Program-made: the position numbers and the translations under genes
The notes under the pieces: model-generated
Database searches by the model: none
Told to the model about the DNA's origin: nothing
The model's input: the letters and a program-made list of their open reading frames with translations, nothing else
From: Arthrobacter woluwensis
GTDB lineage: Bacteria; Actinomycetota; Actinomycetes; Actinomycetales; Micrococcaceae
Direction of reading: 5' to 3'
DNA: 64,000 nt
Assembly (NCBI RefSeq): GCF_900105345.1
Contig: NZ_FNSN01000003.1
Location: 2,728,001-2,792,000 of the forward strand
Shown here: positions 18,697-27,560 of the stretch, piece after piece
Position numbering within the stretch: position 1 is the stretch's first letter
Layout: each line of letters begins with the position of its first letter

Positions 18697-20952
18697 CTAG
18701 TTCTCGTGTCCCGGATCTTCGGGATGGATGGTGGCCACTGCGGCCTTGGCTTTGACCTGATCGCCGGGTGCGACGTTCAGGTGCACGATGCCCCCGAGGG
18801 GTGCGGTGAGCTGGTGCTCCATCTTCATGGCTTCGACGCTGAGCAGGTGACGGCCGGCCTCCACCCGCTCGCCGTCCTGCACCATGACGGCGACGACGGT
18901 GCCCGGCATGGGCGTCACGACGCGCGGATCGGCCTCGCCCTCCACCCGGTCGATCCGAGCCAGACGGCGGGTCAGGGCTTCTTCGCGGCCCAGGAGCTCG
19001 ACCTCGGCGGACCAGCCGTCACGGCCGATCCAGACGGTGAACTCGCGGGGCACCTGACCGTCGGGGCTAAGGAAACGCGGCTGGCCGAGGACGTACTCAC
19101 GCCGTTCGCCCGCCGCGGTCGCCTCCACCTGACCGTGGAAGATCTGCGATGTCTCGACCCGCACCGTCCGGCCTCCCGCGAGGGTGACCACGTGGTGACC
19201 GCGTTCGGTGCGATGGAAGGTGGTCTGGTCCTCCCGATCGCCCGTGACGAATGCCTCCAGCTCCGCGCCGTCGACGGTCGCGTGGACCCGGCGGGGCCGG
19301 TGGACGCCGAGACGCCAGCCATCAGTCGCGCCCCACTCCGGTCCCAGCCCACGGCCGTTTCCGTCGGACTGTGCGCGTCGGGCCGCCGTGCCCACGTGGT
19401 CGGCGAGCACGGCCACGAAGGCCAGATCGGCGTCGTCCATTTCGTGGAAGGGGAAGCCGTCGAGCTTCCGTTCGATCAGACCCGTGTCCAGGCGCCCGGC
19501 CTGGACGTCCTCGTCCGCCAGGAGGAGCCGCAGGTACTCGACATTCGTGGACAGCCCGAGCAGCCGGTAGTTCCCCAGGGCCAGATCGAGCTGCCGGAGG
19601 GCGTCCGCACGATCCTCGCCGTGCACGATGACCTTCGCCAGCATGGGGTCGTAGTCCGAGCCGATGGTCTGGCCTTCATACAGCGAGGAGTCGATCCTCA
19701 GGCGTCGGGGCCATTCGGGCATCGAGTGGTGCACGCCGGCGAAACGCGGGGCCGGACCCCGCCGGTGATACTCGTCCAGCAGCAGCACCGTGCCCGTGGC
19801 CGGGAGGAAGCCGTTGCGCGGATCCTCCGCGTACACCCGGGCCTCGATCGCATGCCCGTTCAGCCGGATGTCGTCCTGTGTCAGCGACAGGGTCTCCCCC
19901 GCCGCCACCCGCAGCTGCTGCTCCACCAGGTCGATGCCGGTCACCTCCTCGGTGACGGGGTGCTCGACCTGCAGCCGGGTGTTCATCTCCATGAAGAAGA
20001 ACTCATCGGGACGGTCGTCCGAGACCAGGAACTCCACGGTCCCCGCGCCCACGTAGTCGACGCTCCGGGCGGCGTCGCAGGCCGCCTGCCCCATCCGCTC
20101 CCGGATCCCGGCGCCGTTCGGCAGGCTTTCGAGCAGTGCCGACGGGGCCTCCTCGATGACCTTCTGATGGCGGCGCTGCAAGGAGCACTCGCGCTCCCCG
20201 AGGTGGATGACGTTCCCATGGGTGTCGGCCAGCACCTGGACCTCGATGTGACGGGGGTTCCGCACGAGCCGTTCGATGAACAGCGTGTCGTCGCCGAAGG
20301 CGCTCGCGGCTACGCGGCGTGCGGTGGCCAGGCCGGCGTCGAGGTCGTCGGGCGCCTCCACCACGACCATGCCCTTGCCGCCACCGCCCGCGGAGGGCTT
20401 GATGAGCAAGGGGTAGCCGACGTCGGCGGCGTGCTCCCGCAGCTCGTCGTCGGTGGGCGGCCGGCCCGGCGAGCCGGCATAGCCGGGAACGGTGGGGACG
20501 CCGGAACGGGACACGTGGTTCTTGGCGGTGATCTTGTCGCCCATCACGGCGAGCGCGTCCACGCCGGGGCCGATGAAGGTGACGCCCGCGGCGGCGAGCG
20601 CTTCGGCGAAGCGCGCGTTCTCGCTGAGGAAGCCGTAGCCCGGGTGCACGGCGTCGGCGCCGCTCTCCACGGCGGCGCGGACGACGGCGTCGATGTTCAG
20701 GTAGCTCTCGGCGGCTGCCGCCGGACCGATCCGGACCGCTTCATCCGCCAGCTGGACGTGCAGGGCGTCCGCGTCGGCGTCGCTGTAGACGGCGATGGAC
20801 CGGACACCCAGCCGCTGGAGTGTGCGGATGATCCGCACGGCGATCTCGCCGCGGTTGGCGATGAGCACCGAACCGAAGGGGGGCGGGGCTGATTCGGGGG
20901 CGACCGGAGGGCCGGGATGGCCACCGAGGCTGAAAGCGAAATCCATGATCAC
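18697..20952 (-). CDS. acyl-CoA carboxylase alpha subunit (biotin carboxylase + BCCP)
   Basis: 751-residue biotin-dependent alpha subunit. Biotin carboxylase begins at [22 protein letters not shown] (about 28). The ATP-grasp loop [11 protein letters not shown] is near 185-195, and the active-site motifs [19 protein letters not shown] and [13 protein letters not shown] follow. A BT-type linker domain leads to the C-terminal biotinyl domain with EAMKMEHQ, its lysine about 42 residues from the end. With the beta subunit it most likely forms 3-methylcrotonyl-CoA carboxylase of leucine catabolism, by operon context and AccA1/AccD1 analogy. Overlaps the beta gene by 4 bases. Confidence 0.95.
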   Translation of the reverse strand: MIMDFAFSLGGHPGPPVAPESAPPPFGSVLIANRGEIAVRIIRTLQRLGVRSIAVYSDADADALHVQLADEAVRIGPAAAAESYLNIDAVVRAAVESGADAVHPGYGFLSENARFAEALAAAGVTFIGPGVDALAVMGDKITAKNHVSRSGVPTVPGYAGSPGRPPTDDELREHAADVGYPLLIKPSAGGGGKGMVVVEAPDDLDAGLATARRVAASAFGDDTLFIERLVRNPRHIEVQVLADTHGNVIHLGERECSLQRRHQKVIEEAPSALLESLPNGAGIRERMGQAACDAARSVDYVGAGTVEFLVSDDRPDEFFFMEMNTRLQVEHPVTEEVTGIDLVEQQLRVAAGETLSLTQDDIRLNGHAIEARVYAEDPRNGFLPATGTVLLLDEYHRRGPAPRFAGVHHSMPEWPRRLRIDSSLYEGQTIGSDYDPMLAKVIVHGEDRADALRQLDLALGNYRLLGLSTNVEYLRLLLADEDVQAGRLDTGLIERKLDGFPFHEMDDADLAFVAVLADHVGTAARRAQSDGNGRGLGPEWGATDGWRLGVHRPRRVHATVDGAELEAFVTGDREDQTTFHRTERGHHVVTLAGGRTVRVETSQIFHGQVEATAAGERREYVLGQPRFLSPDGQVPREFTVWIGRDGWSAEVELLGREEALTRRLARIDRVEGEADPRVVTPMPGTVVAVMVQDGERVEAGRHLLSVEAMKMEHQLTAPLGGIVHLNVAPGDQVKAKAAVATIHPEDPGHEN

Positions 20953-22556
20953 ATCCTGAAAAGGCCGAAGGAGGTCTCGGGCAGAGGAACCCGTGACGCG
21001 GCGTCGAGGGCGAGACCGAGCACCCGGCGGGTGTCCATCGGGTCGATGATGCCGTCGTCCCAGAGCCGCGCCGTGGAATAGTACGGGCTGCCCTGTGTTT
21101 CGTACTGTTCACGGATGGGGGCCTTGAAGGCCTCCTCGTCCTCGGCGCTCCACTCCTGGCCGGCCGCCTCGAGCTGGTCACGCTTGACGGTCGCGAGCAC
21201 GCTGGACGCCTGGGCGCCGCCCATGACGGAGATGCGCGCCGCGGGCCACATCCAGAGGAAGCGCGGGCTGTAGGCGCGGCCGCACATCGAGTAGTTCCCG
21301 GCGCCGAACGAGCCGCCGATCACGATGGTGAACTTCGGCACCCGGGCCGTGGCGACGGCCGTGACCATCTTGGCGCCGTCGCGGGCGATGCCCCCGTGCT
21401 CGGCGTCCTTGCCGACCATGAAGCCGGTGATGTTCTGCAGGAACAGGAGCGGCACGCCGCGCTGGTCGCAGAGTTCGATGAAGTGGGCGCCCTTGCGGGC
21501 CGATTCGGAGAACAGCACGCCGTTGTTGGCGACGATGCCCACCGGGTGCCCCATCACGTGCGCGAAGCCGGTGACCAGCGTGTCCCCGTACTCGCGTTTG
21601 AATTCGTGGAACTCGCTGCCGTCCACGAGCCGCGCGATGACCTCGCGCACGTCGTAGGAGGCGTTCACGTCCACGGGAACGGCGCCGTACAACTCTGCGG
21701 GATCCACCACGGGTTCCCGGACCGGGAGCACGTCCCACGCGCGGGCCGGGGTCTCCGGCAGCGTGGCGACGATGTCCCTGACGATCTGCAGGGCGTGCTC
21801 GTCGTTCTCGGCCAGATGGTCGGCCACACCGGAGATCCTGGCGTGGACCTCTCCCCCGCCCAGCTCCTCGGCCGTGACGACCTCACCGATGGCCGCCTTC
21901 ACGAGAGGCGGCCCACCCAGGAAGATCGTGCCCTGGTTCTTGACGATGACGGTCTCATCGCTCATGGCCGGGACATACGCGCCGCCGGCGGTGCAGGAAC
22001 CCATGACGGCCGCGATCTGCGGGATCTTCCGCGCGGAGAGCTGAGCCTGGTTGTAGAAGATCCGTCCGAAATGGTCCTTCGACGGGAAGACCTCGTCCTG
22101 CATCGGGAGGAAGGCGCCGCCGGAATCCACGAGGTACACGCACGGCAGGCCGTTCTCCAGGGCGATCTCCTGCGCCCGCAGGTGCTTGCGCACCGTCAGG
22201 GGATAGTACGTGCCGCCCTTCACGGTGGCGTCGTTGCAGACCACCATGACCAATCGGCCCTCCACGACGCCGATGCCGGCGATCACGCCTGCCGCCGGCG
22301 ACGCGCCGTCGTACAGGTCCTCGGCCGCCAGAGGTGCGACCTCCAGGAAGGGGCTGCCCTCGTCCAGGAGGAGGTCCACGCGTTCACGGGGCAGCAGTTT
22401 GCCGCGTGCGACATGCCGTTCGCGGGACTTCTCCGGACCGCCGAGCGCGGCGGTGGCCAGCTTCTGCCGGAGCTCCTCCACCAGGGCCCGTTGAGCGGCG
22501 TCGTTGGCCTCGAACTGCGGGGAGGCCGGTTCCACTGTGGTGGACAGAATCTCCAT
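20949..22556 (-). CDS. acyl-CoA carboxylase beta subunit (methylcrotonyl-CoA type)
   Basis: 535-residue carboxyltransferase. The first crotonase-like half carries [34 protein letters not shown] and [33 protein letters not shown]. This SGGA...FP pattern, plus [21 protein letters not shown], is characteristic of methylcrotonyl-CoA carboxylase beta rather than propionyl-CoA carboxylase. The second half contains [12 protein letters not shown]-like [19 protein letters not shown] and [25 protein letters not shown]. It is the first gene of the operon, transcribed divergently from the TetR gene, with an operator palindrome between them. Confidence 0.94.
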   Translation of the reverse strand: MEILSTTVEPASPQFEANDAAQRALVEELRQKLATAALGGPEKSRERHVARGKLLPRERVDLLLDEGSPFLEVAPLAAEDLYDGASPAAGVIAGIGVVEGRLVMVVCNDATVKGGTYYPLTVRKHLRAQEIALENGLPCVYLVDSGGAFLPMQDEVFPSKDHFGRIFYNQAQLSARKIPQIAAVMGSCTAGGAYVPAMSDETVIVKNQGTIFLGGPPLVKAAIGEVVTAEELGGGEVHARISGVADHLAENDEHALQIVRDIVATLPETPARAWDVLPVREPVVDPAELYGAVPVDVNASYDVREVIARLVDGSEFHEFKREYGDTLVTGFAHVMGHPVGIVANNGVLFSESARKGAHFIELCDQRGVPLLFLQNITGFMVGKDAEHGGIARDGAKMVTAVATARVPKFTIVIGGSFGAGNYSMCGRAYSPRFLWMWPAARISVMGGAQASSVLATVKRDQLEAAGQEWSAEDEEAFKAPIREQYETQGSPYYSTARLWDDGIIDPMDTRRVLGLALDAASRVPLPETSFGLFRM

Positions 22557-22590
22557 TGACCTGCTCTTTCCGAAGCGGGTAGGTCACATT

Positions 22591-22612
22591 TCAGTTAGTG
22601 ACGTATAACTGA
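22591..22612. promoter_or_regulatory. operator between leucine operon and TetR gene
   Basis: Perfect inverted repeat TCAGTTA-N8-TAACTGA in the 107-base divergent gap. It is the natural target of the adjacent TetR protein and is placed to control both directions. Confidence 0.65.
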
Positions 22613-22663
22613 GTTTGAGGTTAGTCTCGAATGAGCGTGATGTCCACCACTCGGGAGGAACAA

Positions 22664-23287
22664 GTGAGCGAAAGCCCCGGCACGGCGCGATCCGCGGCCA
22701 AGGAGGAACGTCGGAAGGCCCTGGTCTCCCAGGCCGCCCGGCTCTTCGCCGACTCCGGATTCGCCAAGGTGTCCCTGGAGGCGCTGGGCGCCGCCGTCGG
22801 GATGAGCGGCCCTGCCGTCTACCGGCACTTCCCGTCGAAGCAGGCCGTCCTGGAGGAACTGCTCCTGGGCGTGAGCCGACGACTGCTCGACGGCGGCCGT
22901 GAGGTGATGGACGCTGCCGCCGATTCCGCGCCGGACGGCACGGCCCTGCGCGCCCTCGTGCGGTTCCACACCGACTTCGCCCTGTCCCAGCCGGAGGTGA
23001 TCCGGATCCAGGACCGCGATTTCCAGTCGCTCCCCGAAGCGAGCCGGAAGCAGGTGCGCGAGCTGCAGCGCGCCTACGTCGAACTGTGGGTGCAGGCCCT
23101 CGGGACGGAGCTGCCCGGAGCCGGACCCAGCGAACGTCGGCTCCGCGTCCACGCCTGTTTCGGCCTCATCAACTCCACCCCGCACTCGCTCCGTGAACGA
23201 GGACGCACCGTGCCTGCGAGGACGGCGCGGCCCGTGCTGGAAGCCATGGCTTACGCCGCGCTCACGGCGCCCGGCGGCTCGGACTGA
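22664..23287 (+). CDS. TetR family regulator of the leucine catabolic operon
   Basis: About 207 residues. The N-terminal helix-turn-helix domain reads ERRKALVSQAARLFADSGFAKVSLEALGAAVGMSGPAVYRHFPSKQAVLEELL. The C-terminal domain resembles TetR_C_33/mycofactocin-like regulators (LRALVRFHTDFALSQPEVIRIQDRDF). GTG 22664 is chosen as the start because GGGAGG (22653-22658) sits 5 bases upstream; the ATGs at 22631 and 22640 have no ribosome site. It is divergent from the carboxylase operon, as Rv2506 is in the mycobacterial locus, and probably responds to an acyl-CoA intermediate (inference). Confidence 0.9.
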   Translation: MSESPGTARSAAKEERRKALVSQAARLFADSGFAKVSLEALGAAVGMSGPAVYRHFPSKQAVLEELLLGVSRRLLDGGREVMDAAADSAPDGTALRALVRFHTDFALSQPEVIRIQDRDFQSLPEASRKQVRELQRAYVELWVQALGTELPGAGPSERRLRVHACFGLINSTPHSLRERGRTVPARTARPVLEAMAYAALTAPGGSD

Positions 23288-23339
23288 GGCACGCCCCGTC
23301 CGCTCGCCGGGCACCTGAACACCGGGTCGGTTCGGTGCC

Positions 23340-24710
23340 TCAGATCATCGTGAGGACCATGCCCGGATCCGCCAGGATCCGGCCGACATCGGCCAGGAAG
23401 CGGGAGCCCTGTTCGCCGTCGACCAGTCGGTGGTCGAAGGACAGGCTGAGGGTCAGCACCTGACGCAGCGCCACCTCGCCCTGGTACTCCCATGGCTGAC
23501 GGCGCACCGCTCCGACGGCCAGGATGCCGGCCTCGCCGGGGTACAGCATCGGGGTGCCCGCGTCGATCCCGAACACACCGATGTTGGTGATGGTGAACGT
23601 CCCGCCGCTCAGTTCGGCGGGCGTGGTGCGCGCGGCGCGCGCCTTCTCCGCCAGGTCCGCGAGCGCCACGGCCAGGTCCCGCAGGCTGAGCGTGTGCGCG
23701 TCCTTGATGTTCGGCACGGTGAGACCGCGGGGTGTGGCCGCCGCGATGCCCAGATTCACGTAGTGGTACTGAACGATCTCCTGGGCCGCCTCGTCCCAGT
23801 GGCTGTTGAGCGTGGGGTTGTTCGCGAGCGCCACGAGCACGGCCTTGGCCACGAGCGTGAGCGGTGTGAACTTGAGCCCTGCGAAGGTCCGGTCGGCCTT
23901 GATCCGGGCGAGCAGCTCCATGGTCGGCGTGACGTCGACCGTGAGGAATTCGGAGACCTGCGGCGCCGTGAACGCGCTCGCGACCATCGCCGCCGCCGTG
24001 TGCTTGCGCACCCCCTTGATGGGGCTGCGGGTCTCTCGTCCGACGACGCCGGCCCCCGCCTCGCCCGCGCCCGTCCCGGCGAGCGCGGACGCGCCGCCGT
24101 CCGTGCCCGGCCCGGCGGCCTCGCCACCTGCCGCGGTGGCCGCCCCGGAGAACGCCAGCACGTCCTCCCGGGTGATGAGGCCACGCTCCCCCGTGCCCTG
24201 CACGCGTTCCAGGTCGATGCCGAGGTCCTTGGCCAGCTTCCGCACGGGAGGCGTGGAGCGCGGCCGTTCCTCGCGGGGCGCCGGGGCGCTCGTCGCGACG
24301 GGCGTGGTGACGGCGGGCGTGGTCACGGCCGCAGCCGGGGCGGACGCCGCGGGAGAAACGGCCGCCGCCACCCGCGCGCGGCGGGCCGGACGCCCGCCCT
24401 TCTCCACGAGGGCGCCGTAGCCGACCAGGTTCGCCTCGCGCTGAGGCGGCTGCGCGGCGTCGTCGTCCGCGCCGACCACGTCGAAGGACACGAGCGGGTG
24501 CCCTACCTCCACGACCGTCCCGGGATCCGCGTGCAGCGCGGAGATGGTGCCCGTGAACGGTGAGGGCAGTTCCACGACGGCCTTGGCCGTCTCGACCTCG
24601 GCGATGATCTCGTTGAGGGCGACCGACTGACCCGGCGTGACCTTCCAGGCCACCACTTCGGATTCCGTGAGTCCTTCACCCAGGTCCGGCAGGTTGAAAA
24701 CCTTGATCAT
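23340..24710 (-). CDS. bkdC: branched-chain alpha-keto acid dehydrogenase E2 (lipoyl acyltransferase)
   Basis: 456-residue E2. Lipoyl domain 1-80 has the modified lysine in EVETAKAVVELPSP (about Lys43). A Pro/Ala/Thr-rich linker is followed by a peripheral subunit-binding domain (PPVRKLAKDLGIDLERVQGTGERGLITREDV). The catalytic domain ends in LSLSFDHRLVDGEQGSRFL, with the active-site His-Asp. It is separated from the E1-beta stop by one base. No E3 gene is nearby, so lipoamide dehydrogenase must be encoded elsewhere. A 2-oxo acid complex for branched-chain substrates is the best assignment given the adjacent leucine operon, converging from the other side of its TetR gene. Confidence 0.92.
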   Translation of the reverse strand: MIKVFNLPDLGEGLTESEVVAWKVTPGQSVALNEIIAEVETAKAVVELPSPFTGTISALHADPGTVVEVGHPLVSFDVVGADDDAAQPPQREANLVGYGALVEKGGRPARRARVAAAVSPAASAPAAAVTTPAVTTPVATSAPAPREERPRSTPPVRKLAKDLGIDLERVQGTGERGLITREDVLAFSGAATAAGGEAAGPGTDGGASALAGTGAGEAGAGVVGRETRSPIKGVRKHTAAAMVASAFTAPQVSEFLTVDVTPTMELLARIKADRTFAGLKFTPLTLVAKAVLVALANNPTLNSHWDEAAQEIVQYHYVNLGIAAATPRGLTVPNIKDAHTLSLRDLAVALADLAEKARAARTTPAELSGGTFTITNIGVFGIDAGTPMLYPGEAGILAVGAVRRQPWEYQGEVALRQVLTLSLSFDHRLVDGEQGSRFLADVGRILADPGMVLTMI

Positions 24711-24711
24711 G

Positions 24712-25731
24712 TCAGTCGTCCGCTCCTGGGAGGTTCGAGAGGGAATTGGCGCGCCCCATGGCCCGGTCGACACCGTCGAGGATGCGGTCCAGGTCGGGCA
24801 GGTGGTGGGATTCGAGCTTGGAGTACGGGTACGGGATGTCGAAGCCCGTGACCCGCACCGGCGCGTGCTCCAGATAGTGGAAGCACCGTTCCGTGATGCT
24901 GGCCGCGATCTCCGCGCCGAGCCCGCCGTTCTGCCCCGCCTCATGGGTGATCACCAGCCGGCCGGTCTTGCGGACCGAGGCCTCCACCACGGGGTAGTCC
25001 ACCGGTGAGAGGGATCGCAGATCGATGACCTCCACGGAGACGCCCTCGTCCCCGGCGGCCACCGCGACGTCCAGCGCCGTCTTCACAAGCGGGCCGTACG
25101 TGACCAGGGTGACGTCGGATCCCTCGGTGAGCACCCTCGCCGAGCCCAGGGACAGCGCCGTGGCCGGGTCGACCGACTCGTCCACCTCGCCGCGGTCGTG
25201 ATAGCGGCGCTTCGGCTCGAAGTAGAGCACCGGGTCGTCACACGCGATGGCCTGTTGAATCATCGTGTAGGCGTCCTGGGGGTTCGACACGGAGATGACC
25301 CGCAGCCCTGAGGTGTGGGTGAAGTAGGCCTCGGGCGATTCCGAGTGGTGCTCGGGTGATCCGATGCCGCCGCCGAACGGCACGCGGATCGTCAGGGGCA
25401 CCTTCACGAGGCCCTGGGTCCGGTAGTGCAGCTTGGCCACCTGCGAGACGATCTGGTCGAACGCCGGGTAGATGAACCCGTCGAACTGGATCTCGCACAC
25501 CGGCCGGTAGCCCCGGTACGCCAAGCCGACCGCGGTGCCGATGATGCCGGACTCCGCCAGAGGCGTGTCCAGGACGCGGTGGGCGCCGAAGTCCTTCTGC
25601 AGACCGTCCGTGATCCGGAAGACGCCGCCGAGGGATCCGATGTCCTCCCCCATCAGGAGGACTTTGGGATCCGTTTCCATGGCGCGCCGGAGCCCTGCGT
25701 TGATCGCGCGGGCGAAAGTCATGGTCGACAT
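24712..25731 (-). CDS. bkdB: branched-chain alpha-keto acid dehydrogenase E1 beta
   Basis: 339-residue transketolase-like E1 beta chain. It shows MTFARAINAGLRRAMETDPKVLLMGEDIGSLGGVFRITDGLQKDFGAHRVLDTPLAESGIIGTAVGLA, the FDGFIYPAFDQIVSQVAKLHYRTQG segment and GGGIGSPEHHSESPEAYFTHTSGLRV with the active-site histidines. Its ATG overlaps the stop of E1 alpha by one base (TGATG), so the two chains are translationally coupled, matching their heterotetramer stoichiometry. Confidence 0.95.
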   Translation of the reverse strand: MSTMTFARAINAGLRRAMETDPKVLLMGEDIGSLGGVFRITDGLQKDFGAHRVLDTPLAESGIIGTAVGLAYRGYRPVCEIQFDGFIYPAFDQIVSQVAKLHYRTQGLVKVPLTIRVPFGGGIGSPEHHSESPEAYFTHTSGLRVISVSNPQDAYTMIQQAIACDDPVLYFEPKRRYHDRGEVDESVDPATALSLGSARVLTEGSDVTLVTYGPLVKTALDVAVAAGDEGVSVEVIDLRSLSPVDYPVVEASVRKTGRLVITHEAGQNGGLGAEIAASITERCFHYLEHAPVRVTGFDIPYPYSKLESHHLPDLDRILDGVDRAMGRANSLSNLPGADD

Positions 25732-26888
25732 CAGCGCTGCCCTCCCTCGGTGGCCGTGCCGGCCGTGGCGCCGGAGTGGTCGAACTGGTCCAGATACCGC
25801 CGGTAGTGCTCTTCCTGGCGTTCCAGCCAGGGATTCGGTTCGGCGTAGACGTGCCGGAACACGTCGAGCGCCTCGGGTTCCGGCATGGAGATGACCCCGG
25901 CGCGGACGACGGCGGCCACCTCGTCCGCCGCGCCTGCCACGCGCTGCCGCAGGGCGTCGTCCAGGACGCCGCTGGCCTCGAGGTGACGCTCCAGCCGGGC
26001 GATCGGGTCCTTGGCGGCCCAGTCCTCGAGCTCGTTGGCATCCCGGTAGCGAGTGGGGTCGTCCGCCGTCGTGTGCGGTCCCATGCGGTAGGTCACCGCC
26101 TCGATGAAGCTCGGACCGCCACCCTGCCGGGCCCGGTCCAGGGCGATGCGGGTGGCCGCGAGCACCGCCAGGACGTCGTTGCCGTCGACTCGCAGATGCG
26201 GGATGCCGAAGCCGCCGGCCCGCTCGGCCAAGGTGATGTGGCTCTGGAGGCTCACGGGCTCGGAGATGGCCCAGTGGTTGTTCTGACAGAAGAAGATGGC
26301 GGGCGCCTGGTAGCTCGCGGCGAACACCATCGCCTCGTTGACATCGCCCTCGCTCGTGGCGCCGTCGCCGAAGTACGCGACCGCGGCCGCGTCCGCGCCG
26401 TCGAACTGTATGCCCATCGCATAGCCGACCGCGTGGAGGGTCTGGGCGCCGATGATGATCTGCGGTGTGGCCATGTTGATGGCGAACGGGTCCCAGCCGG
26501 AGGAGGCGTTGCCGCGCCAGACCCGGAGGATCTGGCTGAGGTCCACGCCGCGGCAGTAGGCCACGCCGTTCTCGCGGTAACTGGAGAACACGAAGTCGTC
26601 CTGGCGGAGCGCGCGGCCGGAGCCGATCTGAGCTGCCTCCTGCCCGAGGAGCGGCGGCCAGAGGGCCAGTTCTCCCTGGCGCTGGAGGGCGGTGGCTTCG
26701 GCGTCGATCCGCCGGATCACCACCATGTCCTCGTACAGTCCGGCCAGGACGGCGGCGCCGTCATCGCCATCGAGGTCCTGGAGCCAGGGGTCCAGCTGAG
26801 GCTCCGGCAGGCGCTCTCCACTCGGGGCGAGCACCTGGAGCATTTCTTCCCCGGGGTGGTGGGGATTGAGGTCGGGCACGATAGTCAA
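25731..26888 (-). CDS. bkdA: branched-chain alpha-keto acid dehydrogenase E1 alpha
   Basis: 385-residue thiamine-diphosphate E1 alpha chain. The ThDP motif is GDGATSEGDVNEAMVFAASYQAPAIFFCQNNHWAIS (about 173-208) and the phosphorylation-loop-like YRMGPHTTADDPTRYR follows. First gene of the bkd operon (E1a-E1b-E2). The start is uncertain: TTG at 26888, or GTG at 26879 which sits 9 bases after GGGAAG. A 16-base palindrome 80 bases upstream may regulate the operon. Supplies isovaleryl-CoA and related acyl-CoAs to the neighbouring catabolic cluster. Confidence 0.94.
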   Translation of the reverse strand: MTIVPDLNPHHPGEEMLQVLAPSGERLPEPQLDPWLQDLDGDDGAAVLAGLYEDMVVIRRIDAEATALQRQGELALWPPLLGQEAAQIGSGRALRQDDFVFSSYRENGVAYCRGVDLSQILRVWRGNASSGWDPFAINMATPQIIIGAQTLHAVGYAMGIQFDGADAAAVAYFGDGATSEGDVNEAMVFAASYQAPAIFFCQNNHWAISEPVSLQSHITLAERAGGFGIPHLRVDGNDVLAVLAATRIALDRARQGGGPSFIEAVTYRMGPHTTADDPTRYRDANELEDWAAKDPIARLERHLEASGVLDDALRQRVAGAADEVAAVVRAGVISMPEPEALDVFRHVYAEPNPWLERQEEHYRRYLDQFDHSGATAGTATEGGQR

Positions 26889-26967
26889 CTTCCCTTCGCC
26901 GCGGCCGAGTCACTCCAGGGATCGCCCGGAGCCCCTCTGGACGCCATCGTCACATGCAGCTCTTACT

Positions 26968-26983
26968 TGTGAGGCTACTCACA
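26968..26983. promoter_or_regulatory. 16-bp palindrome upstream of bkd operon
   Basis: Perfect TGTGAG-N4-CTCACA palindrome about 80 bases before the E1-alpha start, inside the 214-base gap 26889-27102. It could be an operator for an unlinked regulator. Nothing else recognisable is in this gap. Confidence 0.4.
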
Positions 26984-27102
26984 TTGAAAAGCGCGAACAA
27001 GCACTTCCGGCGCAATTGCGCGGAATGCGGTGTTCGGTGAATCCATGCCCTGTCCGAGTAGCCTGAATGCCCCAGCGGCACACGCCGCACTGGGCATTCT
27101 GC

Positions 27103-27459
27103 TCAATCCTCGGCGTCGATCCTGCCCGCATAGTCGGCGCCCCACCGGGCAAGCTGGTGGATGATCGGCAAGGCGCCACGGCCGAGCTCCGTCAGCGAGT
27201 ACTCGACCTTCGGGGGCACTTGCGGATAGACGGTCCGCAGGACGAGCCCGTCGTCCTCGAGTTCGCGCAACTGGCGGGTGAGGACCCTCGGCGGAGGGTC
27301 CCCCAGGCGACGTCCCAGCTCGCCGAAGCGGATCACCCCGTCCTGGTGCAGCAGGCTGAGAATGGCCGGCTTCCAGGCCCCGCCGAGCACCACCACGGCG
27401 ACCTCGGCCGCGCATTCCGCCGGCCATTCCCGGACCACCTTCTCCGTCCGTTCGCGCAC
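27103..27459 (-). CDS. HxlR family transcriptional regulator
   Basis: 118-residue winged-helix regulator of the HxlR/MarR-like class. CAAEVAVVVLGGAWKPAILSLLHQDGVIRFGELGRRLGDPPPRVLTRQLRELEDDGLVLRTVYPQVPPKVEYSLTELGR is the complete HxlR pattern. The GTG start has GGAGA 5 bases upstream. It is divergent from an MFS exporter gene, with a 22-base palindrome in between. A cysteine near position 16 is in the place where redox-sensing HxlR proteins (HypR, YodB) carry theirs, so electrophile sensing is possible but unproven. Confidence 0.92.
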   Translation of the reverse strand: MRERTEKVVREWPAECAAEVAVVVLGGAWKPAILSLLHQDGVIRFGELGRRLGDPPPRVLTRQLRELEDDGLVLRTVYPQVPPKVEYSLTELGRGALPIIHQLARWGADYAGRIDAED

Positions 27460-27484
27460 GCGGATCTCCTTCCGACGACCGCAG

Positions 27485-27525
27485 GTACTGACATTTTTGT
27501 CAGTACGGGCAGGAAAAGTCAGTAC
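27485..27525. promoter_or_regulatory. HxlR operator: palindrome plus extra half-site
   Basis: Perfect palindrome GTACTGACA-N4-TGTCAGTAC (27485-27506), followed by a further GTCAGTAC half-site at 27518-27525, 19 bases from the equivalent half. It lies in the 101-base gap between divergent hxlR and MFS genes and contains the TACT...AGTA pattern typical of HxlR sites. Confidence 0.7.
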
Positions 27526-27560
27526 TTGCCCATGGTAGGCATACCCAGCAGTCTGAGAAC

